Positions 12,930 through 37,541 of a DNA stretch of 64,000 bases are shown piece after piece. The notes beneath the pieces were generated by a model. That model had not been told where the DNA came from. It saw nothing but the letters and a program-made list of their open reading frames with translations, and searched no databases. The stretch lies in contig CAUJGJ010000037.1 of the NCBI GenBank assembly GCA_963170055.1, positions 485,401 through 549,400 on the forward strand, in the 5' to 3' direction. The DNA comes from Halisarca cf. caerulea. Lineage: Eukaryota > Porifera > Demospongiae > Chondrillida > Halisarcidae. Made by a program: the position numbers and the translations under genes. Position 1 is the first letter of the stretch, and every line of letters starts with the position of its first letter.

Positions 12930-15900
12930 AACACGTCCCATATGTCCATGAATACTTATGATTATGTACACATTCGTGAGGAGTAAGACTGCATCATCAT
13001 GGTACATGTCTCCTTACAGTGTGTAACAGTTTATGTTTGCTCTTGAACATGTTTTTGGCTTCTGGTTACAAATCATGTTCTGTTGAAAGGCTTTTGCATA
13101 ATAGTTTGGCTAGACTTTGTGAATTTATATAAACACAGTGTACTGTATATTGAGTTTTTTGCAATCTATACTATTCATGAATGTGGAAAATGCGCTTTAT
13201 TTGCCACATATGTTTACATGTAGTTTGTCATATTCATAACGTTTGCACTAATTAGATCTCGTTACAGGCTTATCTTGTGAGATGAAGCAAATTATGAAAT
13301 TTTTGACTCTAAATTTCCCGATATAAGATAGTTGTATTTGTTTGGCTCTGTACAGCTCCTTTGCTACCTTCTGGGCAAAGTAAAGCAAGTAAAGAGCAGG
13401 TCTGTAGGATTATGGCAACAATGATTGCATGTATTTTTGTAATATGATTATGTAATTCCCTGCTAATCTTTTCCCTGCAGTTAAGACAGAGTATTACAAG
13501 AGCAAAAATGTCCACTGCATCAGCTGGCGTATTCCAGCCTACACTTGTAAATTGTTACATCTAAAACCTAAGAAGTCTTTTTGTGTAAGTATAATGTGTA
13601 CATATTCTGTATTCATGCTACAGCCCAAAGAGCCAGCCCCTAAACATACCGGTAGAAAAAGGAAGGTAGGTTTGAATCACATAATTTCTAATATATATGT
13701 ATATATTTGTATACATACTATGTTTTTTTTATTTACTGCATAATACATGTATATTTTATGGATATTTATTTTGGCACTTATGTCTGTATTACAGCTATAT
13801 CTGGTGTCCTTGTAGTTTGAATCTGTTATTGGAGACATGGAAAGTGAGAGAAAGAGAGCATTGGAAGTGTTTGAGAAAATTCAAAAAAAGAAACCTGTTT
13901 TGGATGCCTCCAGGGTATGCTATAGGCATTTGTGTTCTTTCAATTTTGCTTTAGTGTACTTTTCTTGTAGCCATGGAGATATACCCCACCCTCCCCTTTT
14001 AGTAGAAATTTGTGTATCTAGTCTTTTCTATGCGGGTAAATTTCCTGTCTTTAACTTCTATTGGATTATTGAAGTATTGGGATTTTGACAATTAGAGCAG
14101 ATGATTCAATGAATTCTAACTATTGTACTTCAATTTCAATAGCACGAAGTCAATGTTATGTTCCTTGTAAGAGGACTTGCAAATTGATTAAATTTGACCA
14201 TCATGAATGGATGGATGTATGAACATGTGCAGTAGGATGTTGATCTTGTACTCTTACGTCTTCAAGAAGCAAGTAGGAAACCTTGTATGTAGTTTTCACC
14301 TTTTAGTACCACTTAACAGAAAATTGACTCATGTAGAGCTTGGTCACGTAACCTATCCATACACAGTGAAACCTAAGGACATCGTTGTAACCAGGGTGTG
14401 CTGCCCTATATATGGAGGTGTTGAATGTCCTTTAGTAGCCTTCACTAGAGGTTTCAATTTAGTGTATAGTTAATGTTACTAGCATTACTGGATGCTACAT
14501 ACTTCACAAAATCATGGTTTAATAAGCACAAACTGGAATTTCACAGAAGTACATAGCTTGAAATGCAATGCAGTGGTATAGTTGTCACAGTGAATCAGAT
14601 GCTTTTTGATGTGCACTATGCATGACTTGTAGTGTTTTCTACATAACATTGAATTTGCTTCAGTTACTGCAGCAGTTGATATTTTCTTCAGCAACATACG
14701 TCCCATATATTCCCATTTTTTCGGTTTCCTTATTCTTCAGCACCTAACTAAACAGGTTCAGATTACTCTCTAATTTCAACTAAAGTAGCTTTCCCTAATT
14801 TCTAGTCTTTGGCTCTATTTTTGGCAAAAACAAAGTTTGAGCATGTTTTGCCCCTTATAGCACTGTATTCCTCAATCCTTGTTCTCTTGTTATCTATCAA
14901 GGCACAAGTCAGTGGTGGTCATTTTGAGTGTTCAAGTTATTTACACAAAAAATTGATAAAATAACGAAACGATTATAGACATGCATACCTTCTAGTGTGC
15001 CATATTCACCAAATCCACTTTTAAAGAATAGTAAAGCATTGATTTAGGCCTCCTACTGGTCTAAGTACATGTAATACCTACAAACAGAACCCGTTACAAG
15101 AATTCTGCCCTTTTTAACCTAATCTTTTGTTGTGACTCTATAATATGTCATCATTTTGCCCTATTTTTCATTGTGCTTCTAGTTCTAACCATTGTATGCG
15201 CACGTTTCTCTAATTGCTGACCTGGACCTGAAATTTTCTCTGCCAAAGAATTAGGATTTATACTGTACATACATTTTTTACATGTACATGCCATCTACTC
15301 TTGCATTCTGTTTACCAGTAGAACCATATTGATTTCACTTCATGATGCGAAGTAAAAGGTATGGTTGTTATAATTTTTATACGTTGACCATCCTACAGGC
15401 TGCTAATAAACATTTGGCTGAAGAGCAGAAAAGGTATTCTAGGGATAACATATGTTGTGCATACATTGTATGTACTGTAAAATGTGTAATGTTGTATGTA
15501 CTATGTGTCAGGAAATTTGTGCAGTTGATAATTTTTGCAGAGTTAATAGTTTAAATGGATTTGCAAAATTATTGGTCCCACATCTGTGGGATGTGGGAAT
15601 TTGCACACTACACCTGGTCCAACCAAACTTTGTCTAGCCCTATGCCCATCTAACCTTATGCATGCCCATATAGCCTCCTGGTTCCAGTGTTTTTTTTTAC
15701 AAATTGAATAGAGCATTATTCATATGTGTGTCTATACTTAGTCTAGTACATATGTGTACAGTGGAACCCCTCTAATCCGGACACCTTGGGACCTGAAAGC
15801 ACTGTCCTGATTATCGAGGTGTCCTCACTGCAGGGGTTGGAGATGTATTATGGCTTGTTATAGTGGAGTATTAGGTTCCCGTGGTATGTGTCCACATTAG

Positions 15901-16164
15901 AGGGGTGTCCCCGATTCAGGGCCTGGATTAGAGGGGTTCCACTGTACTGGATTACAGAGGATTCACTGAACTTCAGTATTTGAGCTGTATTGGAATTGCA
16001 CATGCTTAGTTTGTGCATTTGTGTTATTTGTAATTAACAGCCATGCAATCCCTTTCTACCGTGGTAGTGGTAAGAAAGTACAAAAGTCAGGAAAGAAAAG
16101 TAAATCACAGATCAAGAAGATGAACGGAGCAAAGAAATCAAGGAAAAAGGGTGGAAGACGGTAG
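9920..16164 (+). CDS. RRS1: Ribosome biogenesis regulatory protein RRS1
   Basis: This is a nucleolar assembly factor of the large ribosomal subunit; in yeast Rrs1 acts with Rpf2 to load the 5S RNP. Fourteen exons join in frame to 332 residues: 9920-10059, 10695-10767, 10983-11021, 11160-11198, 11293-11343, 11466-11516, 11599-11677, 12445-12561, 13356-13399, 13481-13546, 13624-13665, 13816-13914, 15399-15433 and 16041-16164. Family blocks include [76 protein letters not shown] and [11 protein letters not shown] strongly basic Lys/Arg tail fits nucleolar localisation. ATG at 9920 starts [18 protein letters not shown], as expected for the family. Exon 6 uses GTGCGT as donor; a nearby GTAAGT four bases on would break the frame. 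Confidence 0.95.
12766..12925. repeat. (CA)n(GA)n microsatellite
   Basis: About 130 bp of CA repeats, interrupted by CG, TA and TC steps, are followed by 27 bp of GA repeats. They lie in an RRS1 intron. The long Thr-His or Val-Cys frames across it are artefacts of the repeat. Confidence 0.97.
15585..15690. mobile_element. Fragment of fold-back element family
   Basis: GGGATGTGGGAATTTGCACACT and TTTGTCTAGCCCTATGCCCA match segments of the large fold-back element at 38.4-39.2 kb. Only about half an arm is present, within the last RRS1 intron. Confidence 0.6.
15758..15946. mobile_element. pogo/Tigger-like MITE, copy at 15.8 kb
   Basis: The element opens TA-CAGTGGAACCCCTCTAATCC and closes with the inverted GGATTAGAGGGGTTCCACTG-TA. 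It is 189 bp and has no ORF. Terminal CAGT and flanking TA are typical of Tc1/mariner-pogo transposons. It lies in the last RRS1 intron and is a close relative of the copies at 17.7, 30.6 and 46.7 kb. Confidence 0.8.
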
Positions 16165-16529
16165 TATTCTTAAATTTTTTTGTTATCAACACTTTGGGTC
16201 TTTGCATATATATTGTATTGTCAATGACAAGGAATTTCGACTATTTTACAGTTTGCCCTCCATTTGTAATTATAGCATATAGCTTCAGTTAATAACTGTT
16301 ATTGCATTTCATGAAGCGTCACTTGTCCGAGCCTCTGTTATCCATCACTTCATGCACTTTTCCAGCCATCAACATTTAGTGCGTAATACCCACAAATCGG
16401 CACACTAGCTGCCACGATCTCTATTTTATAGATGCAAGTGTCAGCCCTGCTAATGTTTACAGATGAATGTATGCTTGATATGTGGTAACAGTAGTGTGAT
16501 ATGAGAGGCAGATAAAGTATAATATATTA

Positions 16530-17280
16530 TATATTATTATTATTATTAGGTCATAATAGGCCAAAATGGCCCTTGGACCAAATAGATTGAGTGGCTTAAG
16601 ATGGCTAAAATTGAAATGTGTATAGAAAGAAAACGTTGAATGACGAAGTTAAGGCATGGACATGAAAGTGTATGTCTTGTGAGGCCATATTTAAATAGAT
16701 AAATACCCAAGTTGGTACAAAACATATGTGCTTAATGAGTGAAATTCCGTAAGTCTTAATCAATTATTAAGTACGCAGTAGAAAATAATGTTAATTTACA
16801 ATTATAATAACATAGCAACATTACACAACATAATTAATACTATACTGAGTACAAGCACATTTAATACTTAACCTATTATAATACTATGAAGGTAGCATGA
16901 TGATGTTCGATCGATATTTGAGGCCTCAGTATACAAATTTGGCACATTCCAGCAATAATTGGGGTTGTTTGGACTTCATGATGAATACACTTTTGTCATA
17001 GTTAGAAAGCCATTGGAAGTGGTGATTGGTCTTTTGTGCAATTGATAACATTGGTGCATGACCTGAGATGCTCAAGACTTGGACATGCAACTAAAAAGTG
17101 AACCTCATTCTTCACCTCTTTAATTGGTGTTGCAAATAGTGCAGACTCTATAATTATTATGGATCTGCTGTGCCCCACCCCCATCTACATACTGTATTAT
17201 AATGCAAATAATTTTAATTGAATTTCAAATTATCCAAATACTAACACTACAACAGAAGAAAAAGTGGATTGGGTGCAACA
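16530..17280 (-). pseudogene. Degenerate LINE 3' end
   Basis: On the minus strand a short frame reads KEVKNEVHFLVACPSLEHLR. This resembles the Cys/His-containing C-terminal segment after the reverse transcriptase domain in many metazoan non-LTR elements. It ends in a (TAA)n tail at about 16,530-16,550. Frames are broken and no RT core is visible. Confidence 0.5.
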
Positions 17281-17738
17281 AATATCAGGGAATCAATAAT
17301 TATATTTGAGTTCACTTTGACTAAAGGTAATTCAAGCAGAAAAAGCTGTATATACGGCCAAAATCAAGCATAATACTCTTCAACCATTAAAGTCTCTTCA
17401 AATTGGGCATTTGCTTTGTATCCTGATTCAGCAGTTACCTCATCATAACCCAGGCTAAGGTGCTAGATTAGAGTATTATGGTCTTTAGAAGTCATGCACT
17501 GTTGGTGTTATGGCTGGATTAGCTTTTTGTGTTGATCGTGAGGTTTATGCTCAGCCTTATACCTGGAGAAACATTGCATGTTACCCATGACACTTATTTG
17601 CTATGCCATTGAGTAGAAGTGCATGGAAGTAAGTACACCTGAAGCCCTGGGGGTGAGGGGATGGGGGGTCGTGCAACCAGACCCTCAACTTGGCTCCTAG
17701 ATACTTGTCCAATTATTAACATTAAATGCATAATATAA

Positions 17739-17930
17739 TACAGTTGAACCCCTCTAATCCGGAAACCTCGGGACCTGAAAGTACTGTCCTGATTATCAAG
17801 GTGTCCTCACTGCAGGGGTTGGAGATGTACTATGGCTTGTTATAGTGGAGTATTAGGTTCCCGTGGCACGTGTCCACATTAGAGGGGTGTCCCCAATTCA
17901 GGGGGCTGGATTAGAGGGGTTCCACTGTTC
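17739..17930. mobile_element. pogo/Tigger-like MITE, copy at 17.7 kb
   Basis: It starts TA-CAGTTGAACCCCTCTAATCC and ends TTAGAGGGGTTCCACTG. It aligns along its whole length with the 15.8-kb copy in the same orientation. Confidence 0.8.
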
Positions 17931-18559
17931 ACAGTGCTACTATAATAATAATTGTAGTAAAAAATAGAAAGTCAATAAATGATTTAAATTAGTTGATTTC
18001 TCCATAGATACTCTATATATACTCCAGAGATTAATCTTGGCAGATCTGGTTTTCTTCTGGATGATCATGATCTGGCTCCTCTTAGCTTATGCACATGATT
18101 GCAGCTTGCCAGTACAATGAAGGAAAAGTTAAATGACATCGACATCTGATTTTAATATTGCAATCTTTGAATATGGGGTGCATGTCATGTAAGTTTATCT
18201 GCCATTAACCCTGCACGTCTCTTATATGGCTATCAAAGTGGCTAATGGCTCCATTCCCCCAATAGTTGACATCCAAAATGGTGTACATCTAGGTGCCTTG
18301 CTCCACATGCACTCTTCCTCACACTTTGGGCCTAAATATCTTTGTATTGAACAGTTGTATATCCCGCTTTTTTGTAGAATTCCTTAGCACTGTCATCTAG
18401 GTATACATTTTCTTTTGTGATGGTTGATTGCAGCTGGAATTGCACTCCTGAACAGGTAGGAAGAACAGTTCAACTTAAATCCCACACAGTGGTAAACGGT
18501 AGAGAGCAGGTCTAGGTCAGCTAAGACATCTCTTATTTGGTTGTATACATGTTGTATCA

Positions 18560-19740
18560 GAAATTCAGTCTCTTAGTGACTGATAGGCCAACTGTATTGT
18601 AGACAATGTACATCCCAGAAGCCTATTCAGTTGTGTAGGTTGAAGCCATTGATATTCCTCGACTGGGATTGCAGTTAGCCAATTACGTTGAGGGTCTACC
18701 TTTGCCACGTAGTTGGATGGCACCTTGAAGACTGTTGGGAAAACCAGACCTGAGCTATTATACATCTTCTGCATGGCTGCCTATGTATTGGTTGTTCAAA
18801 TAGTGCATGGCATGCATGCTTGCACATGTACAGGGTCTTCTGTTTTCTTCTGTAGGCTATATAATAGTAATCATATAACTAGGGATGAGGTCACTCTTTG
18901 GAGGCTTCGCATTGTCATGGTACTTATTATCATGGAGTTTGGAACTCTAATTTCACCTAACTTTGCAGGCAATGCATAGAGTCTGGAACTCCTATAATGT
19001 TAATGTCAGGGCAGGAAGGATATTTGGCTCTTGGATCCTTTCAAAATGCATATGTCACCTTTGTGCATTGGCAGGATCAAAGAGATTTGGGACCGCATGG
19101 CTATGTGAGACTACTGCCTATAATAGGTGTGGGACAAATAATTATACCCAGTGGATATTGAGCCGCCAGAAATTACACAATCTAATCCCAACCCTAACCC
19201 TAATGGTTATGCAACATTCCAGCATTGTGTATATGTATTGATGACGAAATACTGTCGGATGAATAGTGCCCTGCTCAATGAAGTATGTCCCAACACCAGC
19301 ACTGAACCTGGTCTGCTACCACTCCATGATGAAGAACTCAACCATGCTACAGCCATCAGAGCAGATGAAGCAAGACTTGACATTAAAGTTTCTGGCATAG
19401 GGGTCATGCATAATGATGTTCGGGTTTTCCACCCAAATACATCATCCTATACCGCCAGAAATCCCCTGTGAGTCTTTACCGTCAACATGAGATGGAGAAA
19501 AAGAGAGGTTATGCCCAGCGTGTAAGGGAAGTCGAAAGAGCAGCTTTCACTCCACTTGTCTTGTCCACCACGGGAGGTATACTCATGATTGCAGCACTTT
19601 TTCAAACGCCTTAGTGCAATGATCGCAGAGAAGAGGAAACTGCCTTACCACCACGTAATCTCCTGGCTGAGATGCAGAATCTCCTTTGCCCTTCTATGTC
19701 AGAGAATTATGCGCCTCCGATGATCAAGATCTTCAAAGAC
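18560..19740 (+). pseudogene. Degenerate retroelement-associated ORF
   Basis: Scattered plus-strand frames carry LLNEVCPNTSTEPGLLPL, EARLDIKVSG, NDVRVFHPNTSSY, YRQHEMEKKRGYAQRVREVE, FTPLVLSTTGG and FFKRLSAMIAEKRKLPYH, then SWLRCRISFALLCQRIMRLR. This order matches the C-terminal region of a common family of reverse-transcriptase-derived proteins in invertebrate genomes, as I remember it. At least two frameshifts and several stops interrupt it. It is a dead copy, not a host gene. Confidence 0.6.
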
Positions 19741-20503
19741 CAGATTTATAGGGGTATAGGGTATAGGGTATTCTTATTTAACCTGGGGAACCTATAGACA
19801 GAGGCTACTGTATATAAGTGGCACCCTGCATCTCCAGTGCTACATCCCAAATTTAACTTAATCCAATAATTGTTTTTTCTTGCTGTTTTTGACAATGTAC
19901 AATATGTCTGTGTATTGAGTAATGCTATAAATCTATAATTATTACTTGCTGAAACTCGCATATATACAGTATAAGAAGGTAAGAAGCCACCAGTGCGCGC
20001 ACTGTATTATAACCGCTAACCAAGTTGAAACTCCGCAGGTAAGTGATGCATCTTTATTTCTTCTTGATTTGGACCCAGCTGATAGTGACATGGACCTCTC
20101 GATTGGTCGTCGGAGCGAACAACGGTGGGTTTGCATGTGTGTAGGTTGCCTACTGATTTTTGCGCCATCCAGTCACATTCGGTCGTCCTTCTCAGTTGTA
20201 AGTTCGGAAAGGTTCAACTTCTGGACTGACGAAGCTACTTCAGGCCACAATGAATGTACGCTCGGGTAAAATTCCTTGGTGAAAGAAGGGAGTATGTGTT
20301 TTTCAATTGTATTTTTGCCAATTTTGTCAAGGGAAGAGATGCGTGCCGGACGTAATTACACCGCAGAAAGCGCCGAATTTTATAAGAGAGAGATAGACCT
20401 AGTTCTTGACCCTTCGGTCTTGTACCCTTACTGGATAGATAATGTGACATCGTGTATAGACTAGTATGACACTGTCTTTTGACAACTTTCTGTGTTTAAT
20501 ATA

Positions 20504-20545
20504 AATTTTGCTTTACAGTCACAATTGTGACTGTAAAGCAAAATT
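20504..20545. repeat. Perfect 42-bp palindrome
   Basis: AATTTTGCTTTACAGTCACA-A is followed immediately by its exact reverse complement, with no loop and no mismatch. Confidence 0.95.
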
Positions 20546-20829
20546 ATGGTGCAGCCAAAAAGAAAAGAAAAGTAATGCAGTGAGAGTTGTAAGTTTGTAG
20601 CAAATGACAATTTTGGTTTTAAATTGTGGCAAGTAATGTATCATTTGGTGAGTGAAATAAGGTTGGAGTTGAATTCTAGTGGTCCAGAGAAAATTTGCAA
20701 AATTATTATAATGTATGTTGAGAGACCATATAACGTGTTGTAAACTTGATCGTATAGACACATTGAGGGTGGTATGAGTGATTAATTGGCATGAAATCAA
20801 GGTGCATTTTGTGAGCTCTTAAAATTTAC

Positions 20830-21860
20830 AGAGGCAAGGAGACAAGTGGTTTGAACATGCATAACTGCTGCATGATGTGGACAAAGAAGTTTAAGGGGAA
20901 TCAAGTGGCATTGGGAGCAACGGCACACACAATGATACATACAATACATTTGATGGATCAAAGTTGTGGTTGAAGTGCATGGGACCATAGAGACCTGATG
21001 AAATGACACTTGACAGATGTAAATGGTAAATGGAAGTTGATTGGTTGGAGAGCATTCCAAAGCCACACAATACGGTTGAAGAAGAAGTGCCTGGCATTTG
21101 ATGTATGTGTGTAATTATATTGGAGCATGAGATGACCTCTATGCATTGAGGAGTTGACAAACGCAATGTGTCATATATATTTAGGTTATCGAAATGGCCT
21201 TGAAGGCGTTTAACAAAGAACAACTAATCTTGTAGTTTGTACCAAAACATGATAGGGAACAATTCCAAAGTTTGTAGGCGGGATTTGTAATCTGAAGTAC
21301 AATCATTGGTGATAAATTTGCTAGCTCTTTGTTGAACATTTTCGATCATAATTATACACTTGATTAGATGAGGTCTCCACAATTGAGAACAAGAGCTGAA
21401 CTTTGATTGGATCAGAGTGGGGTATATTTGCTTTTTGATGTTTATTGCATGGTGCTTTAATGGGAGAATTCTGCAGATCAAGAATAGAGTCTGGTAAGCT
21501 TCACAACATATATGTTTGTAGTGAGAATCAAAAGATAGAGATTTGCTTACAATTTTGCCTGAATTCCAAACTTCTTCTGAATTGGCTATAATAATATGGT
21601 TGTTGATTGAATAGGATGGGTTTGAACTATCTTGCTTTGATCATAATCAAATGAGAGAACATTTATCAGAATTTAGGCGAAGTTCCCATTCGCTGCACCA
21701 TTGGGATACAGCGTGGAGGTCTACTTGTAGATCAGCTCAATCTGATTCAACTACATGATTCAAGCATCAATTTCGTATCGTCAGCAAAAAGGCTTATTGA
21801 TGAGTGAGATACAGTGGTTGTAAGGTCATTGATTTAAATAAGATAGAGCGCAGGAACCAG
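20830..21860 (-). pseudogene. Degenerate LINE reverse transcriptase fragment
   Basis: On the minus strand, LFADDTKL at about 21,765-21,790 is the catalytic FADD/YADD box of a reverse transcriptase. Downstream come QSKFSSCSQLWRPHLIKCI, ENVQQRASKFITNDCTSDYK and, near 21,080, RIVWLWNALQPI. These are in the order expected for the end of a jockey/CR1/RTE-like LINE. Frameshifts separate the blocks, so the copy is inactive. The upstream RT fingers and endonuclease are absent. Confidence 0.75.
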
Positions 21861-22427
21861 TACACTTACTTGGAGTACACCTGAGAGAACAGAAAGGCAT
21901 GTTCAACGTACATCATTATTTTGAACATAATGGTGTCCACCCTCTAGTGTCTACCCTCTATGCGAGGTACTTCATAAGGAACAGTAGTGGTCAGATAAAC
22001 GATCAGGGCCCACTGTATTCCTTAAGACTCAATCTTTGAGTGATCGAATAGTGACCAATACACTTTCATATTATCCAATTTGGTTTAGTCATTTTCAACA
22101 TTGCATAATATTATGGACCTATTATTCAATTTTTTTCCTGACTATGTCAAGAGCATGTAAAATAACTTGTTATGTTACGAGCATGTTCATAAATGTACCC
22201 CTGGCCAAGACTTACCCAAAAGTTATCATAAATAATATGGAATCTATGCAAGGTTTGCGAGGTTTGCTGGTATGTGCATTATCTGCACGCAAGAATAACT
22301 GTATCATGCAACTATAAATTTGTGCGTGTTCCATAATTATTGTGTACTGGCAGGACTGAGAAGTGATGCATGTTTCAGGCTAGAGTGCACAGTATCCCTC
22401 ATGCATGCATATGCACACCACACACAT

Positions 22428-22620
<193 letters not shown>

Positions 22621-22728
22621 ATATGGGATATATATGCAAATTTAATAAGTGCCAATATTGCAAATGCAGAATGTATTTCAATGCATTGCATGTGACTGCA
22701 TTTGTTGAATACTTGACAGTGGTGTATA

Positions 22729-22895
22729 CAGTCAGGCCTCAGTATAATATACAACCTCAGGACTGCTGAAAAGGTTCACTATATATCATGGTTGAACTTC
22801 AATTACTTAGAGTAAATAGTTGTATATTCTAAGTATATGTTTGTTATATCAGGGATTTCATTGTATCCAGGGTTCATTGTAGTGAGGTATGACTG
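22729..22895. mobile_element. pogo/Tigger-like MITE, 22.7 kb
   Basis: It starts TA-CAGTCAGGCCTCAGTATAAT and ends GTAGTGAGGTATGACTG-TTA. The termini are inverted and CAGT-ended and there is no ORF. It is more diverged than the 15.8-kb subgroup. Confidence 0.6.
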
Positions 22896-22967
22896 TTATT
22901 TGAAGCAATTGCTTGAATCAGATGACTATTTGTATTCATATAATTTGTCTAACTTTGTGAAATGTAG

Positions 22968-35186
<12,219 letters not shown>

Positions 35187-35578
35187 ACAATGGTCAATTT
35201 TAATTTGCTGTTTTAACAATTTTATTCTTCAGATTTACTTGTGCTTTCATCATGCACTGCATATACATTACATCTTATATTATGCATGTAAAACATCCTC
35301 TTACATGCCTTCACATGATTTCTACGTTTGTAAGGAAATAAAGCCATATGTATACTGTGTACAGTGAACTCCTCTATATTCCGGACACCTTGGGACCAGA
35401 AAGGACTGTGCCGATTATATGAAAGTGTACGTAAGAGGGATGTCTGCAATTCACTGCACTGTATTAATGTAGTTCATATTCATTTTAATATTTCATGTAC
35501 AATCTTATACTGTCATAACTAAAACCACTATTAAATTCAGAAATGTTCTAAAATATCGGTTTCATTGCTTGGTAACTA

Positions 35579-35786
35579 CAGTGGAACCTCTCTAATAAGG
35601 ACACTATTGGGACCACTGTTAACTTTCCTAGCTGTTTATATGAAGGTGTCCATATGTTTCAGAGGTTTTATATGTATATACACATGTCAATGTGAGGGCT
35701 GTCAAATGGGGCAGAGAAATGGTGTCCTTTTAAAAGGAGTGGCTGAACTTCAGAGGTGCATGTCCTTTAATAGAGGTTTCACTGTA
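35579..35786. mobile_element. pogo/Tigger-like MITE, 35.6 kb
   Basis: It starts TA-CAGTGGAACCTCTCTAATAA and ends TAATAGAGGTTTCACTG-TA. It is about 206 bp and has no ORF. Confidence 0.75.
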
Positions 35787-36533
35787 CATCCCGTGTGCAC
35801 AGGACAGTATATAGGTATACATACAGTGTATACGCATGCACCTATACATGTGAATATACTTTAGATATATATACTCATGCATGCAGGCCGGGTGCATGCA
35901 TGCTTATAATGCTGTATCATGTGCTTGCAATTGCAATTGCTACTTGGCAAATATATGTGCTTTAGAATTCTCATGCACACTGTGTTAACTTGATTTTCTG
36001 ATAACATACTGTGCACAAAAGTCGAATATTATATGTCTATATGTTTAAAATAAATTAAAATTTTCAACCAAAAGTATGGTCAAAATACACACAAGAAAAA
36101 TGTACCAATATTACCACCATACTCATTGTAACACTTCTGTACTTTGAGGATGGTTAGAAGTTACTGCATCCTGCACAGACAAGAGACACATCAAGGATAA
36201 CATGCAATGACAACACAACGTGTTCACAGCTACCCATGTGGTGCAAGTGATAGGGGGAGGGGGGGAGGGGGAAGGGTTAACCATTATTGGAATATCCTAT
36301 CATAGACTATATATTATAGAGTGCCTATAATCCTACATTATAAAACATTATAATTAGTGAAAACTTAATTTCTCAACCACATCATTTTAGAAGTGGAACA
36401 GATATTTGCAAATTATAATTTTTCATTTAACTACCATATCGAGTGATGGAGTAAAAATTGTATACTCGATAATGGTAATGGAAATTTAAAATGTATAAGG
36501 TATCTCTTATTCTGCCTTACTGTACACATGTAA

Positions 36534-36628
36534 TAGTTGTATCCTGCCTTGGTGTGCTACAGCAGCCATAAAGTGTTAATTAATTTGCACTTTATGCTGC
36601 TGTAGCACACCGAGGCAGGATACAACTA
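36534..36628. repeat. Hairpin with about 40-bp arms
   Basis: AGTTGTATCCTGCCTTGGTG + TGCTACAGCAGCCATAAAGTG and its inverted copy are separated by about 10 bp. Only two mismatches are seen. It could be a MITE or a small structured RNA precursor. Confidence 0.85.
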
Positions 36629-37099
36629 CTATGTGTCATGGTGAAGCAAAACACTGCAAAATGTGACAATTGACAACTACTAATTAATGAGGCATGAATG
36701 GGTTTTGGCTGGCAGGATATTGACAAGACCCTTGACCTGGGCTACATCAGAGTAGCAGGGCTACATCGTGGATGTAAGCCCACCGTACTCTTTAATCCAC
36801 CCAACTTTCGCCCCCGCACCATGACACATATGTACATATAATATGGACGTACAGGTGCTCAGGCTTTACAGTACTAGTGTTCGCCGGTTACAAAAGTAGC
36901 GAAAACAACTATTCTGCCTGCACCTTTATACCTATTGATCCATTTTCATCTAATATAGTGGTCAAACTCTGTGTGTCTCATTCATTCATATTGCTGCAAT
37001 CAAATTATATGCCATTGGTCTCAGAACAAAATTAAAGCTCCATACACCTATCACACATCCTATCGGAACAGCACTGGGTTTTTGTTAAGCCTCCTATGT

Positions 37100-37116
37100 G
37101 GGGGGGGGGGGGGGGG
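37100..37116 (+). repeat. G17 homopolymer
   Basis: An uninterrupted G run just downstream of the MFS transporter stop codon. Confidence 0.95.
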
Positions 37117-37221
37117 TTCTTGTGAATAGGGGTGTTGACAAAGCCATACACACAAGCATACCGCGCCTCAATTCCCAGGGGTGATGGTGGAGGAAATGAT
37201 TTTATAATGGGGGACAAATTC

Positions 37222-37408
37222 CTACCCCAAATAACATACTTTCAGGGTCTTTCCTCTTGTTTCCACTGGTAAGAGTACAACTGCTGCTAAAGAGACCACT
37301 AGCAGACCTAAAAAGACTGATATTCCAGCTATATCACTGGCCTCTATCACAACCTGCAATGTATACAATAATATCATTCAGATTACACACACACACACAC
37401 ACACACAC

Positions 37409-37473
<65 letters not shown>

Positions 37474-37494
37474 CACATGCACAGGCAACACAAA

Positions 37495-37541
<47 letters not shown>

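Larger units (their letters stand above)
35187..37221. other. Convergent intergenic space between kinase and transporter
   Basis: Both neighbours end here tail to tail, so both 3' UTRs should lie inside. I found a MITE, a strong hairpin, purine-rich tracts (36,250-36,280) and a G17 run, but no coding frame with conservation. Confidence 0.5.

Noticed and set aside
12700..13010. Long Thr-His and Val-Cys reading frames over CA/GT tracts (also at 22.4, 27.7, 37.4, 45.2, 47.7, 53.5, 57.5 and 62.9 kb)
   Set aside because: They are produced by dinucleotide repeats that lack stop codons in any frame and run into introns of known genes on the same or opposite strand.
19185..19204. Telomere-like AACCCTAACCCTAA
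   Set aside because: Only two units are present inside a dead retroelement; a similar GGGTTAGGGTTT occurs at 43,700. Both are too short for an interstitial telomere.
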